27,881 nucleotides of DNA from an uncultured Lachnospiraceae bacterium (GTDB lineage Bacteria; Bacillota_A; Clostridia; Lachnospirales; Lachnospiraceae): assembly GCA_902766415.1 (NCBI GenBank), contig CACXDR010000142.1, positions 1-27,881 on the forward strand, in the 5' to 3' direction. Positions 22,901-27,881 of the stretch are shown piece by piece. The notes under the pieces are model-generated. The model saw only the letters and a program-made list of their open reading frames with translations, was not told the DNA's origin and did not search any database. How positions within the stretch are numbered: position 1 is the first letter of the stretch; each line of letters starts with the position of its first letter. The translations under genes were made by a program, and so were the position numbers.

Positions 22901-23705
22901 CATGTACCCGGATGCCGGAAAGCCCGATTTCTGGTATGAATTCAGCCATGCCGAAGACCATTCGGACGTGCCTCCCGCCACAAGCGTGAGCCTGAACGAA
23001 GCGAAGCTCGACGAGCTTGCCGCAGAGGTCCTGAACGACCTTAACGGCGCGAAGTACATGTCCGAATATGAGTACTACATCGCCGCGAAGCGTCCGGAGC
23101 TCATCCTGAAGGGAGAAGTGAAGGACGTGGTCGATGAGACCTTCGCCGGAAAGGACGCGGATGTCGAGCCGTTCGAAACGCAGAATGTTGCCGACGAGAT
23201 GGGAGACATCACGATCGCGGACGATTCGACGCTTCCCGGTACGGACGCCTCCGCGGAGTCCGCGCATATGGACAGCGTGGACGAGCAGGTGACCGCGATG
23301 CGGCAGACCATCACCTGGCTGAAGACCGGAAACCACATGAATGACCGGCAGTGGGTCCACGCGATGAACAACATCGCCTACAACGTCCGGGTCCCGAAGG
23401 ATCTTTCGGCCTTCTACCTGAGGGAGGCGGTGCTCGCCTACGCGGACATGGCGCAGGACGGCGTCGACACCGACATGGAAAGCCTGGTCCGGTCGTTTAA
23501 GACGGAGGATGATGTCCTGAACGCCCTGACCGTCGCGAATTTCGGGGAAAAGCTTCCGGAAGGCGACGAAGCGCTGAAGAAAGCAGTCAAGGAGGTCACC
23601 GACCGTCTCAAGGCGGAATATGAAGCAGAGTACGGAGACGGGACGTGGAGGACCTCGATGAACAAGATCTTTGAGTACCTTAGAAAGGCAGGTTACCTGA
23701 AATGA
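19968..23705 (+). CDS. Very large lipoprotein of the secretion operon
   Basis: This 1245-residue protein begins with a lipoprotein signal: basic start, hydrophobic core and lipobox LLTAC with C21. It should therefore be lipid-anchored on the outer face of the membrane. Residues about 50-590 and 640-1000 look like extensive beta-rich regions with many aromatic residues. They are split by a Gly/Glu/Ser-rich linker at about 595-625. The last 250 residues are helical and acidic. I recognise no family. It is the largest protein of the operon and lies between the pilin and the wall-hydrolase genes, which suggests an extracellular scaffold or surface part of the secretion machine. AAGGAGG lies 11 bases upstream of ATG 19968; its stop overlaps the next start. 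Confidence 0.8.
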   Translation: MKHMRMTAVFVAFVMGLLTACSPLVEQADLEEAYVRVETPAAKFKRLNEEDAGRNISRGKAKYMFADKYNGRSAFYLLNSNTPSMNTVLTFTYDGAEDTKYDSPISFYAYQALCYASDDAGLGLQEPEGYAEGYQNRSAKYDTKNYEDRVEERTTATINGKTVSLPYGTCGFRINKEENTAVAIPYEEFIQCTGQETVFEEKGPDAVNAYGADETYTYQLASRYMSTVFMWFDTSSGQYKVLYSVREEYDPLKKSLAFDSNAISGDNSAVYAKDIPDFIARNFTSANGYAAISFYYRGVVRLFDTHGTQLFEPMDLNGPLNEISESLKQTVVYGGENIGGGAYIDEEGNEHFGEPSDLDTEYYKTYYPHMSLIDCVVDENYVVWLTVLTEFTEDINAEEDIEEEELENRESDQQQWTIKLSLMSLVESADDFRLYMQNPLLYHAQNPNGKYFLSDNDSLMAQIEEFMSYDGDHVDDLAEIPGQEELQNKYPDHFNLFYLNNFRDELNIFKDGSYTRSTDFVGHGLFPKDLKPTSAPKGMPQHPSVSYCGVNTYKVLLGSQNSNFSVATIRGHICSTVNMRAVTRTVYVKVDEGSDNEGGGGEGGSSGGEGSGSDEGGEGGSDGPTYEPVVQTCFFNENVEMHIFTEQTSAQNNYYYSISRNILNFIPIYGGSASYTLINKGGTEDASHAIIVTHKDLGGTQCFTAADPHDVWVNKDAYSFCWNSVCIARLSDGVQFNFLTRPSWFNLIKTSERKVEGFDFKFDSNRFMISNEAMNINADGSEITSLDMDFRSRILSGGGRTKKDFKVANSLIDSHSPYAFDMQVENGHPFIYIAGIVNGVCKFPIDNPEYGCQIIPYPMYAFARSERAFTAAAVQNFWGLGMMCSDYVYGEPDIPCFKFYSININDEQWRLQGMITQINRKPELFSGADTEAAMRQKWDEIREKLALGSNSSRMNDYEDFLFSLDRRRMDAVKEFLKLMYPDAGKPDFWYEFSHAEDHSDVPPATSVSLNEAKLDELAAEVLNDLNGAKYMSEYEYYIAAKRPELILKGEVKDVVDETFAGKDADVEPFETQNVADEMGDITIADDSTLPGTDASAESAHMDSVDEQVTAMRQTITWLKTGNHMNDRQWVHAMNNIAYNVRVPKDLSAFYLREAVLAYADMAQDGVDTDMESLVRSFKTEDDVLNALTVANFGEKLPEGDEALKKAVKEVTDRLKAEYEAEYGDGTWRTSMNKIFEYLRKAGYLK

Positions 23706-24418
23706 GAAAAAGCTTATCCTGTTTAAGGAGGACCGCAGGGGCGCTGTTCCTTGCGCTCGCCCTTCTTGTGCCGGCGGTCCCGGCATACGCGGCGGGCTGG
23801 ATCAAGGAAAGCGGCGTGAGCCGTTTCCAGCTGGATGACGGCAGCATGCTCCGCGACCGCATGACGCCCGACGGATATTTCGTGGACAGCGACGGTGTCT
23901 GGAAGCAGGAGGGCCAGGTCATCCTTGACCAGCGTATCCAGTCCCCCATGCGTTTTATCCACGGATACGAACAGAACTTTGCCGGCTGCCTTGACATGCT
24001 GAACACGTTCAACTCCCGTATCCAGAGCGTCGCCAACGGGCAGAGGATCTTCCACCTTTACAGGGACGGGATCACCTACAGCGCGCTCGACAACAACAAG
24101 GAGACGCCGATCCTGAACCTCACGGCAGACAGCCAGACGGGCGGGTACAGGCTCCGCATTTCCGGTAATATCGGGAGCGGCGCGTTCATCGCCAGGAACA
24201 TCCATTCCTACGATTACGAGGTGTTCCGCTATCTCTGCACGCTGGTCTCCAACAGGCCTTCCTACCTGATCGACGCGATCTACCAGAGCTGGCAGGCCGA
24301 GAACCACTACGGGATCAACATGACGAACTGGGTCGCCGCAGGTGACTGCGCGATCCTCCTCGAGGTCGAAAACGGCGTGGGCATCTACCGGATCGCGCCG
24401 CGGCCCGCAGGGACCTGA
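23702..24418 (+). CDS. Secreted protein with one cell-wall-binding-like repeat
   Basis: This 238-residue protein has a signal peptide (residues 1-31, VPAYAAG) and is exported. The mature part opens with a single wall-binding-like repeat (GWIKESGVSRFQL, then MTPDGYFVDSDGVW), the same TPDGY...GVW signature that ends the paralogous wall proteins of this window. The remaining 180 residues are a mixed alpha/beta domain I do not recognise (for example YDYEVFRYLCTLVSN). It overlaps both neighbours by a few bases (ATGA and TGATG). Together with the following hydrolase it may act at the wall where the channel crosses. Confidence 0.8.
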   Translation: MRKSLSCLRRTAGALFLALALLVPAVPAYAAGWIKESGVSRFQLDDGSMLRDRMTPDGYFVDSDGVWKQEGQVILDQRIQSPMRFIHGYEQNFAGCLDMLNTFNSRIQSVANGQRIFHLYRDGITYSALDNNKETPILNLTADSQTGGYRLRISGNIGSGAFIARNIHSYDYEVFRYLCTLVSNRPSYLIDAIYQSWQAENHYGINMTNWVAAGDCAILLEVENGVGIYRIAPRPAGT

Positions 24419-25491
24419 TGAAGCTTACTCCCCTGGATCAAAGAGGAGCCCGCCTGTTTTTTGCCGGGCTCCTCATTGTCATACTCTGTGTCTTCGGCGC
24501 GCGGTCCTTTTCCGCCCGCCGCGCAGAGGAAAGCACGGGGGAGATGTCCGCGGAGAGTGCTGAAACACCGCCCGCGGAAAATGCTTTCCGGGAGACGGTC
24601 GCGCACCGGGCGTATCCTGAGGTCTCTCCGGAGGACGCCTTCCGGAGCTCCACCCCGGCAGACGCAGGCCATGGCAGCGTTACAGGCGGCGGAGAGTCTT
24701 CCGTCCGCGGGACGGCATCCGCCTCCGACGCGGGCTACGGCGAGGGCTTCCGCCTCGAGAACAACAGCCTCTACTATTACGGCCCCGGGGACGGAGACCA
24801 GCCTGTGAAAGGCCTTTTCGAAACGAACGGAAGCCTCTATCTTGCGGACGCGAACGGCGCCGTCTACATCGACGGCTGGGTCAGCTACGGCGGGTCCTGG
24901 TACTGCGCCGACCGGATGGGGCGCCTGCTCCGCGGCATGCGGAGCCCGGAGGGATATCTTCTTGACGGGAACGGGCGGCTGGTCCTTGCGGGCTACGAGG
25001 AGCCAGGGGACCTGACCGGCACCTACAGGACCTCCACAGGGCGGACCCTCCTCCTTGACGTCGGACAGGCAGGCAGGATCCGCGATTACCTCCTGAATTA
25101 CGGCTGGACGGAGACCGCGATCGCAGGGGTCCTCGGGAATTTCCAGCAGGAGAGCGGGCTGGACCCGACGACCGTTGAGGCAGGGCGCGGGATCGGCTTC
25201 GGGCTGGGACAGTGGAGCTACGGCCGAAGGACCGCCCTCGAGCAGTACGCGCGGGAGCGCGGGATCCCGGTCACGGACCTTTATCTCCAGCTCGATTTCC
25301 TCATGTACGAGCCGGAGGAGAACGCGTACGTCTACAGCTACGCGCATACCTTTTTTGATTCGGCCGCCCAGGCTGCCAGGTCCTTCGGCAGGAACTGGGA
25401 GCGCTTCAACGAATCCGACAATTCCATGGAAACGGTCCGCGTGCCCTACGCGGAAGCTTATTTCAGGTATTTTATGGAGGGAGGCACCTGA
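24418..25491 (+). CDS. VirB1-like wall hydrolase: wall-binding repeats plus phage-tail-lysozyme domain
   Basis: This 357-residue protein has an N-terminal signal anchor (about 12-32) and a disordered Ser/Glu/Gly region to about 110. Choline-binding-like repeats follow (YYGPGDGDQP, GWVSYGGSWYCAD, SPEGYLLDGNG), then a C-terminal phage-tail-lysozyme-type domain (about 220-357). The mark of the last is GWTETAIAGVLGNFQQESGLDP, whose Glu in QESG is the likely catalytic residue, and GIGFGLGQWS. Such enzymes cut glycan strands of peptidoglycan. In Gram-positive conjugation systems an equivalent VirB1-like hydrolase opens the wall for the channel. It has no NlpC/P60 partner domain, unlike the CwlT-type enzymes of Tn916-like elements. 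Start and stop overlap the neighbouring genes (TGATG). Confidence 0.88.
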   Translation: MKLTPLDQRGARLFFAGLLIVILCVFGARSFSARRAEESTGEMSAESAETPPAENAFRETVAHRAYPEVSPEDAFRSSTPADAGHGSVTGGGESSVRGTASASDAGYGEGFRLENNSLYYYGPGDGDQPVKGLFETNGSLYLADANGAVYIDGWVSYGGSWYCADRMGRLLRGMRSPEGYLLDGNGRLVLAGYEEPGDLTGTYRTSTGRTLLLDVGQAGRIRDYLLNYGWTETAIAGVLGNFQQESGLDPTTVEAGRGIGFGLGQWSYGRRTALEQYARERGIPVTDLYLQLDFLMYEPEENAYVYSYAHTFFDSAAQAARSFGRNWERFNESDNSMETVRVPYAEAYFRYFMEGGT

Positions 25492-26588
25492 TGAAGGAGC
25501 ATTCACAAAGGCCTGCCGGGAGAACGCGTTCCCGGTACATGCCCGGGAGGGTCATTCTTCTGACCGCCCTGTGCGTGTTCTTCCTCGTTCTTTCAGGGGG
25601 AACTGCCCTTGCGGACGGGAGCATCACCCGCGTCACGGTCAGGCTGAGCGGGGAAACGCCGGCGGCGGGCGCCTGGGTGGATGAGATCTGGGCGGAAGTA
25701 AACGACAGCGCTCACTACAGCGTGGCGGAGGCCTACTACACAAACAATGTCGGGACCTGGGCGGAGATCGATATCCCGGAGGCCGTCATCATCCTCGAGG
25801 CGGAGGACGATTACCGATTTACGACGACAGGCAGAGGCGCCGTGTCCGTCAGCGGGCTGAACGCTTCCTTCGTATCCTCAAAGATCACGGAAAGCGGTTC
25901 CTTCTACGAGATCACCGTGCGCCTTCCGGCAGTCGGAGGCGACAGCTTCGAGCCTGTCATTTCAGAGGCGGAGCAGGCGGCGATGGATGCGGAGGCAAGG
26001 GCCTACGCCGACGAGCAGGCAGCGCAGGGAAACACCTCGCACAAGGTCCTCGTATACCGCCGTCTGTGGTGGAACAGCTTCGAAGCCAACTGGGCGGCGT
26101 CAGACGGCGCCGAACGCTATGAGGTGCAGCTCAGGCTTTACGAGACCCCGGTGTTTTCCGCCCGCGTGAAGGCGGGGAAGTATGACATGGCCCCCCACAT
26201 CGCGCAGACCGGGTACTACAGCTTCCGTGTCCGCGCGATCTTTGAGGACGGAAAGAGCGGGTGGAGCGACTGGTCCGACAGCGTATGGGCGGAATACCAT
26301 GAGCAGAAGACCTTTGACCAGGCCCCGGCCCACATCAAGACCGGCTGGCACCGCGACGACGGCGGCTGGTGGTACGCGTCCCCCGACGGGCAGTTCCCGG
26401 TGAGCAGCTGGATGATGATCGAGAACTGCTGGTACTTCTTTGACGAGCAGGGCTACCGTGTCACGGGCTGGGTCAAATGGAAGGATCTCTGGTACTATAT
26501 GGGCTCCAGCGGAGCCATGTGCACGAATACACGGACGCCGGACGGCTATTACGTCGGCGCGGACGGAGTCTGGATCCCGGGAGCGTAA
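25491..26588 (+). CDS. Secreted wall-binding protein, paralogue of the left-edge gene
   Basis: This 365-residue protein has a basic start and signal sequence (to about residue 44). A beta-rich domain follows (about 45-150; SITRVTVRLSGE, AEAYYTNN) that the left-edge paralogue lacks. Then comes a fibronectin-like domain (WAASDGAERYEVQL to YYSFRVRAI) and C-terminal choline-binding-like repeats (GWHRDDGGWWYA, CWYFFDEQGYRVTGWVKW) ending TPDGYYVGADGVWIP. The C-terminal 220 residues match the 282-1037 protein closely in order and motifs. It is the last gene of the operon; its stop codon lies in the loop of the terminator. GGAGGGAGG supplies the ribosome site. Its likely place is the outer wall face of the cell. 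Confidence 0.87.
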   Translation: MKEHSQRPAGRTRSRYMPGRVILLTALCVFFLVLSGGTALADGSITRVTVRLSGETPAAGAWVDEIWAEVNDSAHYSVAEAYYTNNVGTWAEIDIPEAVIILEAEDDYRFTTTGRGAVSVSGLNASFVSSKITESGSFYEITVRLPAVGGDSFEPVISEAEQAAMDAEARAYADEQAAQGNTSHKVLVYRRLWWNSFEANWAASDGAERYEVQLRLYETPVFSARVKAGKYDMAPHIAQTGYYSFRVRAIFEDGKSGWSDWSDSVWAEYHEQKTFDQAPAHIKTGWHRDDGGWWYASPDGQFPVSSWMMIENCWYFFDEQGYRVTGWVKWKDLWYYMGSSGAMCTNTRTPDGYYVGADGVWIPGA

Positions 26589-26603
26589 GCTCCCGGTTTT
26601 TTT
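26577..26603 (+). terminator. Strong intrinsic terminator of the secretion operon
   Basis: CCGGGAGC (26577-26584) and GCTCCCGG (26589-26596) form a perfect 8-bp stem with loop GTAA, followed by seven T (26597-26603). The stop codon TAA (26586-26588) lies in the loop. Confidence 0.92.
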
Positions 26604-26606
26604 GTA

Positions 26607-26643
26607 CTGCGGGAGTCCGGCCTTTTTAAGCTGCTGGAGTCCG
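26607..26643 (+). repeat. Short direct repeat behind the terminator
   Basis: CTGCGGGAGTCCG (26607-26619) and CTGCTGGAGTCCG (26631-26643) are 24 bases apart and each is followed by a T-rich run. The CGGGAG of the first copy could also pair with CTCCCG of the terminator arm, giving an alternative hairpin. Confidence 0.6.
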
Positions 26644-26661
26644 TTTTTTTCAGGACAGGGA

Positions 26662-26689
26662 TTGACTTCTGCCGGGAGAGTGCTATATT
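26662..26689 (+). promoter_or_regulatory. Promoter of the metal-resistance operon
   Basis: TTGACT (26662-26667) and TATATT (26684-26689) are 16 bases apart. TG at 26681-26682 makes the -10 an extended one. Transcription should start near 26696, immediately before the operator. Confidence 0.85.
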
Positions 26690-26700
26690 TAAATCAAACA

Positions 26701-26718
26701 TATGAGCAAATGTTCATA
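26701..26718 (+). promoter_or_regulatory. ArsR/CadC-type operator
   Basis: TATGAGCAAATGTTCATA is an imperfect inverted repeat (8 of 9 base pairs apart from the centre; one G/T mismatch). It matches the style of SmtB/CzrA/CadC operators (TATGAxCA...TGxTCATA). It covers the expected transcript start, so bound repressor would block the promoter. Confidence 0.8.
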
Positions 26719-26752
26719 CGTTCAGATACGTGAAAGGACGTTTTATTACAGC

Positions 26753-27145
26753 ATGCAGATCCCACATCACAAGGAACACAGCTATATCCCGGAGCCCGGC
26801 GCGGAGCACTGCGAGGTCTTCGAGCCGCACCAGGACAAGGTACTTGAGGTCAGCGGCCGCATGCCCTCGGAGGACGAGCTCTATGACCTCGCCGAGCTTT
26901 TCAAGGTATTCGGCGACTCTACGCGCATGCGCATCCTGTTCGCGCTTTTCGCGGACGATATCTGCGTCTGCGACATCGCCGGGGCGCTCGGCATGACACA
27001 GTCCGCGATCTCGCACCAGCTGAGGATCTTAAAGAACGCGCGGCTTGTCAAGTCCCGGAGAGACGGAAAGACCGTAATCTATTCCCTCGCGGACGACCAT
27101 GTCCGGACGATCATCGGGCAGGGCAGGGAACACATCGAAGAGTAA
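26753..27145 (+). CDS. ArsR/SmtB-family metal-sensing repressor (CadC-like)
   Basis: This repressor has 130 residues from ATG 26753. An earlier in-frame ATG at 26702 lies inside the operator, only about 6 bases from the transcript start, so 26753 is preferred although its AGGA site (26735-26738) is far away. The core is a winged helix: LAELFKVFGDSTRMRILFAL, then DDICVCDIAGALGM and the recognition helix TQSAISHQLRILK. The CVC in ICVCDI matches the two alpha3-helix cysteines that bind Cd/Pb/Zn in CadC. An N-terminal Cys (AEHCEVF) and several His could complete the site. Such proteins release DNA when they bind metal and so induce the resistance genes. The downstream HMA and P-type ATPase genes agree with this. 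Confidence 0.9.
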   Translation: MQIPHHKEHSYIPEPGAEHCEVFEPHQDKVLEVSGRMPSEDELYDLAELFKVFGDSTRMRILFALFADDICVCDIAGALGMTQSAISHQLRILKNARLVKSRRDGKTVIYSLADDHVRTIIGQGREHIEE

Positions 27146-27146
27146 G

Positions 27147-27228
27147 ACCCGCTTCCGCCGTACGGAATACGCGGAATATGCCCGAGGAAACGCGTGGAAC
27201 ATGAAAAACCCGCTTCCGCATAACGGAA
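27147..27228 (+). repeat. Twin inverted repeats TTCCG-N5-CGGAA within a direct repeat
   Basis: ACCCGCTTCCGC occurs at 27147-27158 and 27208-27219, 61 bases apart. Each leads into an inverted repeat TTCCG-N5-CGGAA (27153-27167 and 27214-27228). A single CGGAA half is at 27172-27176. This is the 110-base gap between the repressor and the metal-binding protein gene; no other gene lies here. Confidence 0.75.
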
Positions 27229-27255
27229 TGTGACAGAACAAAAGGAGGAGGCCCC

Positions 27256-27471
27256 ATGAAAAAGAAATTCAAGTGCGAGATCGACTGCGCAAACTGCGCC
27301 GCGAAGGTCGAGGCTGCCATTAAGAAGGTGGACGGCGTCATTGACGCGAAGGTCAATTTCCTGACCCAGAAGTTTACCCTGGAAGCGGCCGACGAGGCGT
27401 TCGAGGAGGTCCTTGCGGCGGCAGTGAAGGCCGGCAAAAAGGCGGAAGCCGAGTTTGAGGTGGAGATCTGA
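27256..27471 (+). CDS. Stand-alone HMA metal-binding protein
   Basis: This 71-residue protein is a single heavy-metal-associated domain. The metal site is CANCAAKVE near residues 11-19, the CxxC that binds soft metals, followed by the usual beta-alpha-beta pattern (VDGVIDAKVNFLTQKFTLEA). Proteins like this deliver metal ions to a P-type ATPase. Here the ATPase gene begins 6 bases after the stop and lacks its own N-terminal metal-binding domain, so this protein probably stands in for it. AAAGGAGGAGG lies upstream of the ATG. Confidence 0.9.
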   Translation: MKKKFKCEIDCANCAAKVEAAIKKVDGVIDAKVNFLTQKFTLEAADEAFEEVLAAAVKAGKKAEAEFEVEI

Positions 27472-27476
27472 CCGCC

Positions 27477-27881
27477 ATGTCTAAGAAACTGAAGAAACTC
27501 CTGCGGCGTGTGATCATCGCCGCAGTTCTCTTTTTCCCGCTCCTTATCCTTCTGAAGGCCGGGGCGTTCGCCCGGCTTCCCGGAGCGGCGCTCACCGCGA
27601 TGTTCATGGTCCCTTACCTCATCGTCGGATACGACATCATCCTGGGCGCGTTTAAGAACATCCGGAACGGGAACGTGTTCGACGAAAAATTCCTCATGAC
27701 GGTCGCGACCATCGCGGCGTTCTGCATCGGGGAGTACGCGGAGGCCTGCGCCGTCATGCTTTTCTACCAGACCGGGGAGCTCTTCCAGGGCTACGCCGTC
27801 GGCAAGTCGCGCCGGTCGATCAGCGAGATGATGGAGATCGCCCCGGAATACGCGAATGTCGAGACGGACGGCTCCGTCGAG
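27477..27881 (+). CDS. Heavy-metal P1B-type ATPase, N-terminal part (cut by window end)
   Basis: The first 135 residues are present. A basic start is followed by membrane helices at about 10-25 and 38-55, then FDEKFLMTVATIAAFCIGEY and AVMLFYQTGELFQGYAV, the helices that precede the actuator domain in ZntA/CadA-type exporters. The conserved ion-binding CPC and the DKTGT phosphorylation site would lie beyond the edge. There is no N-terminal HMA domain; that function is given by the small gene before it. With a CadC-like sensor at the head of the operon, Zn/Cd/Pb export is the best guess. Confidence 0.9.
   Translation, partial: MSKKLKKLLRRVIIAAVLFFPLLILLKAGAFARLPGAALTAMFMVPYLIVGYDIILGAFKNIRNGNVFDEKFLMTVATIAAFCIGEYAEACAVMLFYQTGELFQGYAVGKSRRSISEMMEIAPEYANVETDGSVE

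Noticed and set aside
22341..23786. 481-codon minus-strand open frame opposite the lipoprotein
   Set aside because: Shadow frame crossing a gene boundary on the plus strand; no promoter or ribosome site.
26702..26752. Upstream ATG as start of the ArsR-like repressor
   Set aside because: It lies in the operator and almost at the transcript start; the 17 extra residues do not resemble the family.

Overview
The window comes from a GC-rich Gram-positive bacterium, most likely a Clostridia member of the Lachnospiraceae type. The evidence is strong GGAGG-type ribosome binding sites, clostridial choline-binding-like cell-wall repeats, a LytS-type kinase, a DUF1292-type protein, and a type IV secretion system (T4SS) that has no outer-membrane (VirB7/9/10-like) subunits. 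This is inferred from protein style only; there is no rRNA or marker gene. I see no integrase, transposase, tRNA, CRISPR array or attachment site.

Left edge (1-1200): the tail of an unknown gene, a two-way terminator (195-234), and a minus-strand gene for a secreted protein with a fibronectin-like domain and cell-wall-binding repeats. That gene is divergent from a two-component system, and the two promoters share their -35 region (1089-1156).

Centre (1208-26588): a long co-directional run of overlapping or closely spaced genes ending at one strong terminator (26577-26603). In order: a response regulator with a SARP-like DNA-binding part; its LytS-type sensor kinase; an unknown gene whose 5' end looks broken or has a non-standard start; a DUF1292-like protein; a STAS anti-anti-sigma-like protein; a CPBP membrane protease; a VirD4-type coupling ATPase; a membrane-anchored Ser/Gly-rich Ig-like protein; two tandem VirB6/TrbL-like channel proteins, the second with a large Gly/Ala linker and a C-terminal beta-repeat domain; a PrgI/VirB3-VirB4 fusion ATPase; a membrane-anchored protein resembling a family 3 solute-binding domain, in the place where a VirB8-like protein would be expected; a small charged protein; a second anchored Ig-like protein; a VirB2-like pilin with its own extended -10 promoter; a 1245-residue lipoprotein; a small secreted protein; a VirB1-like phage-tail-lysozyme hydrolase; and a paralogue of the divergent cell-wall protein at the left edge.

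Taken together this reads as an environment-regulated Gram-positive T4SS. It has coupling and assembly ATPases, a channel, a pilin, a wall hydrolase and several wall-attached or membrane-anchored surface proteins. No relaxase is visible here, so the window does not decide whether it moves DNA (an integrative conjugative element whose relaxase lies outside) or protein effectors.

Right edge (26600-27881): a separate metal-resistance operon with an ArsR/CadC-like sensor under a strong promoter and operator, a stand-alone HMA metal-binding protein, and the beginning of a ZntA/CadA-type P-type ATPase cut by the window end.
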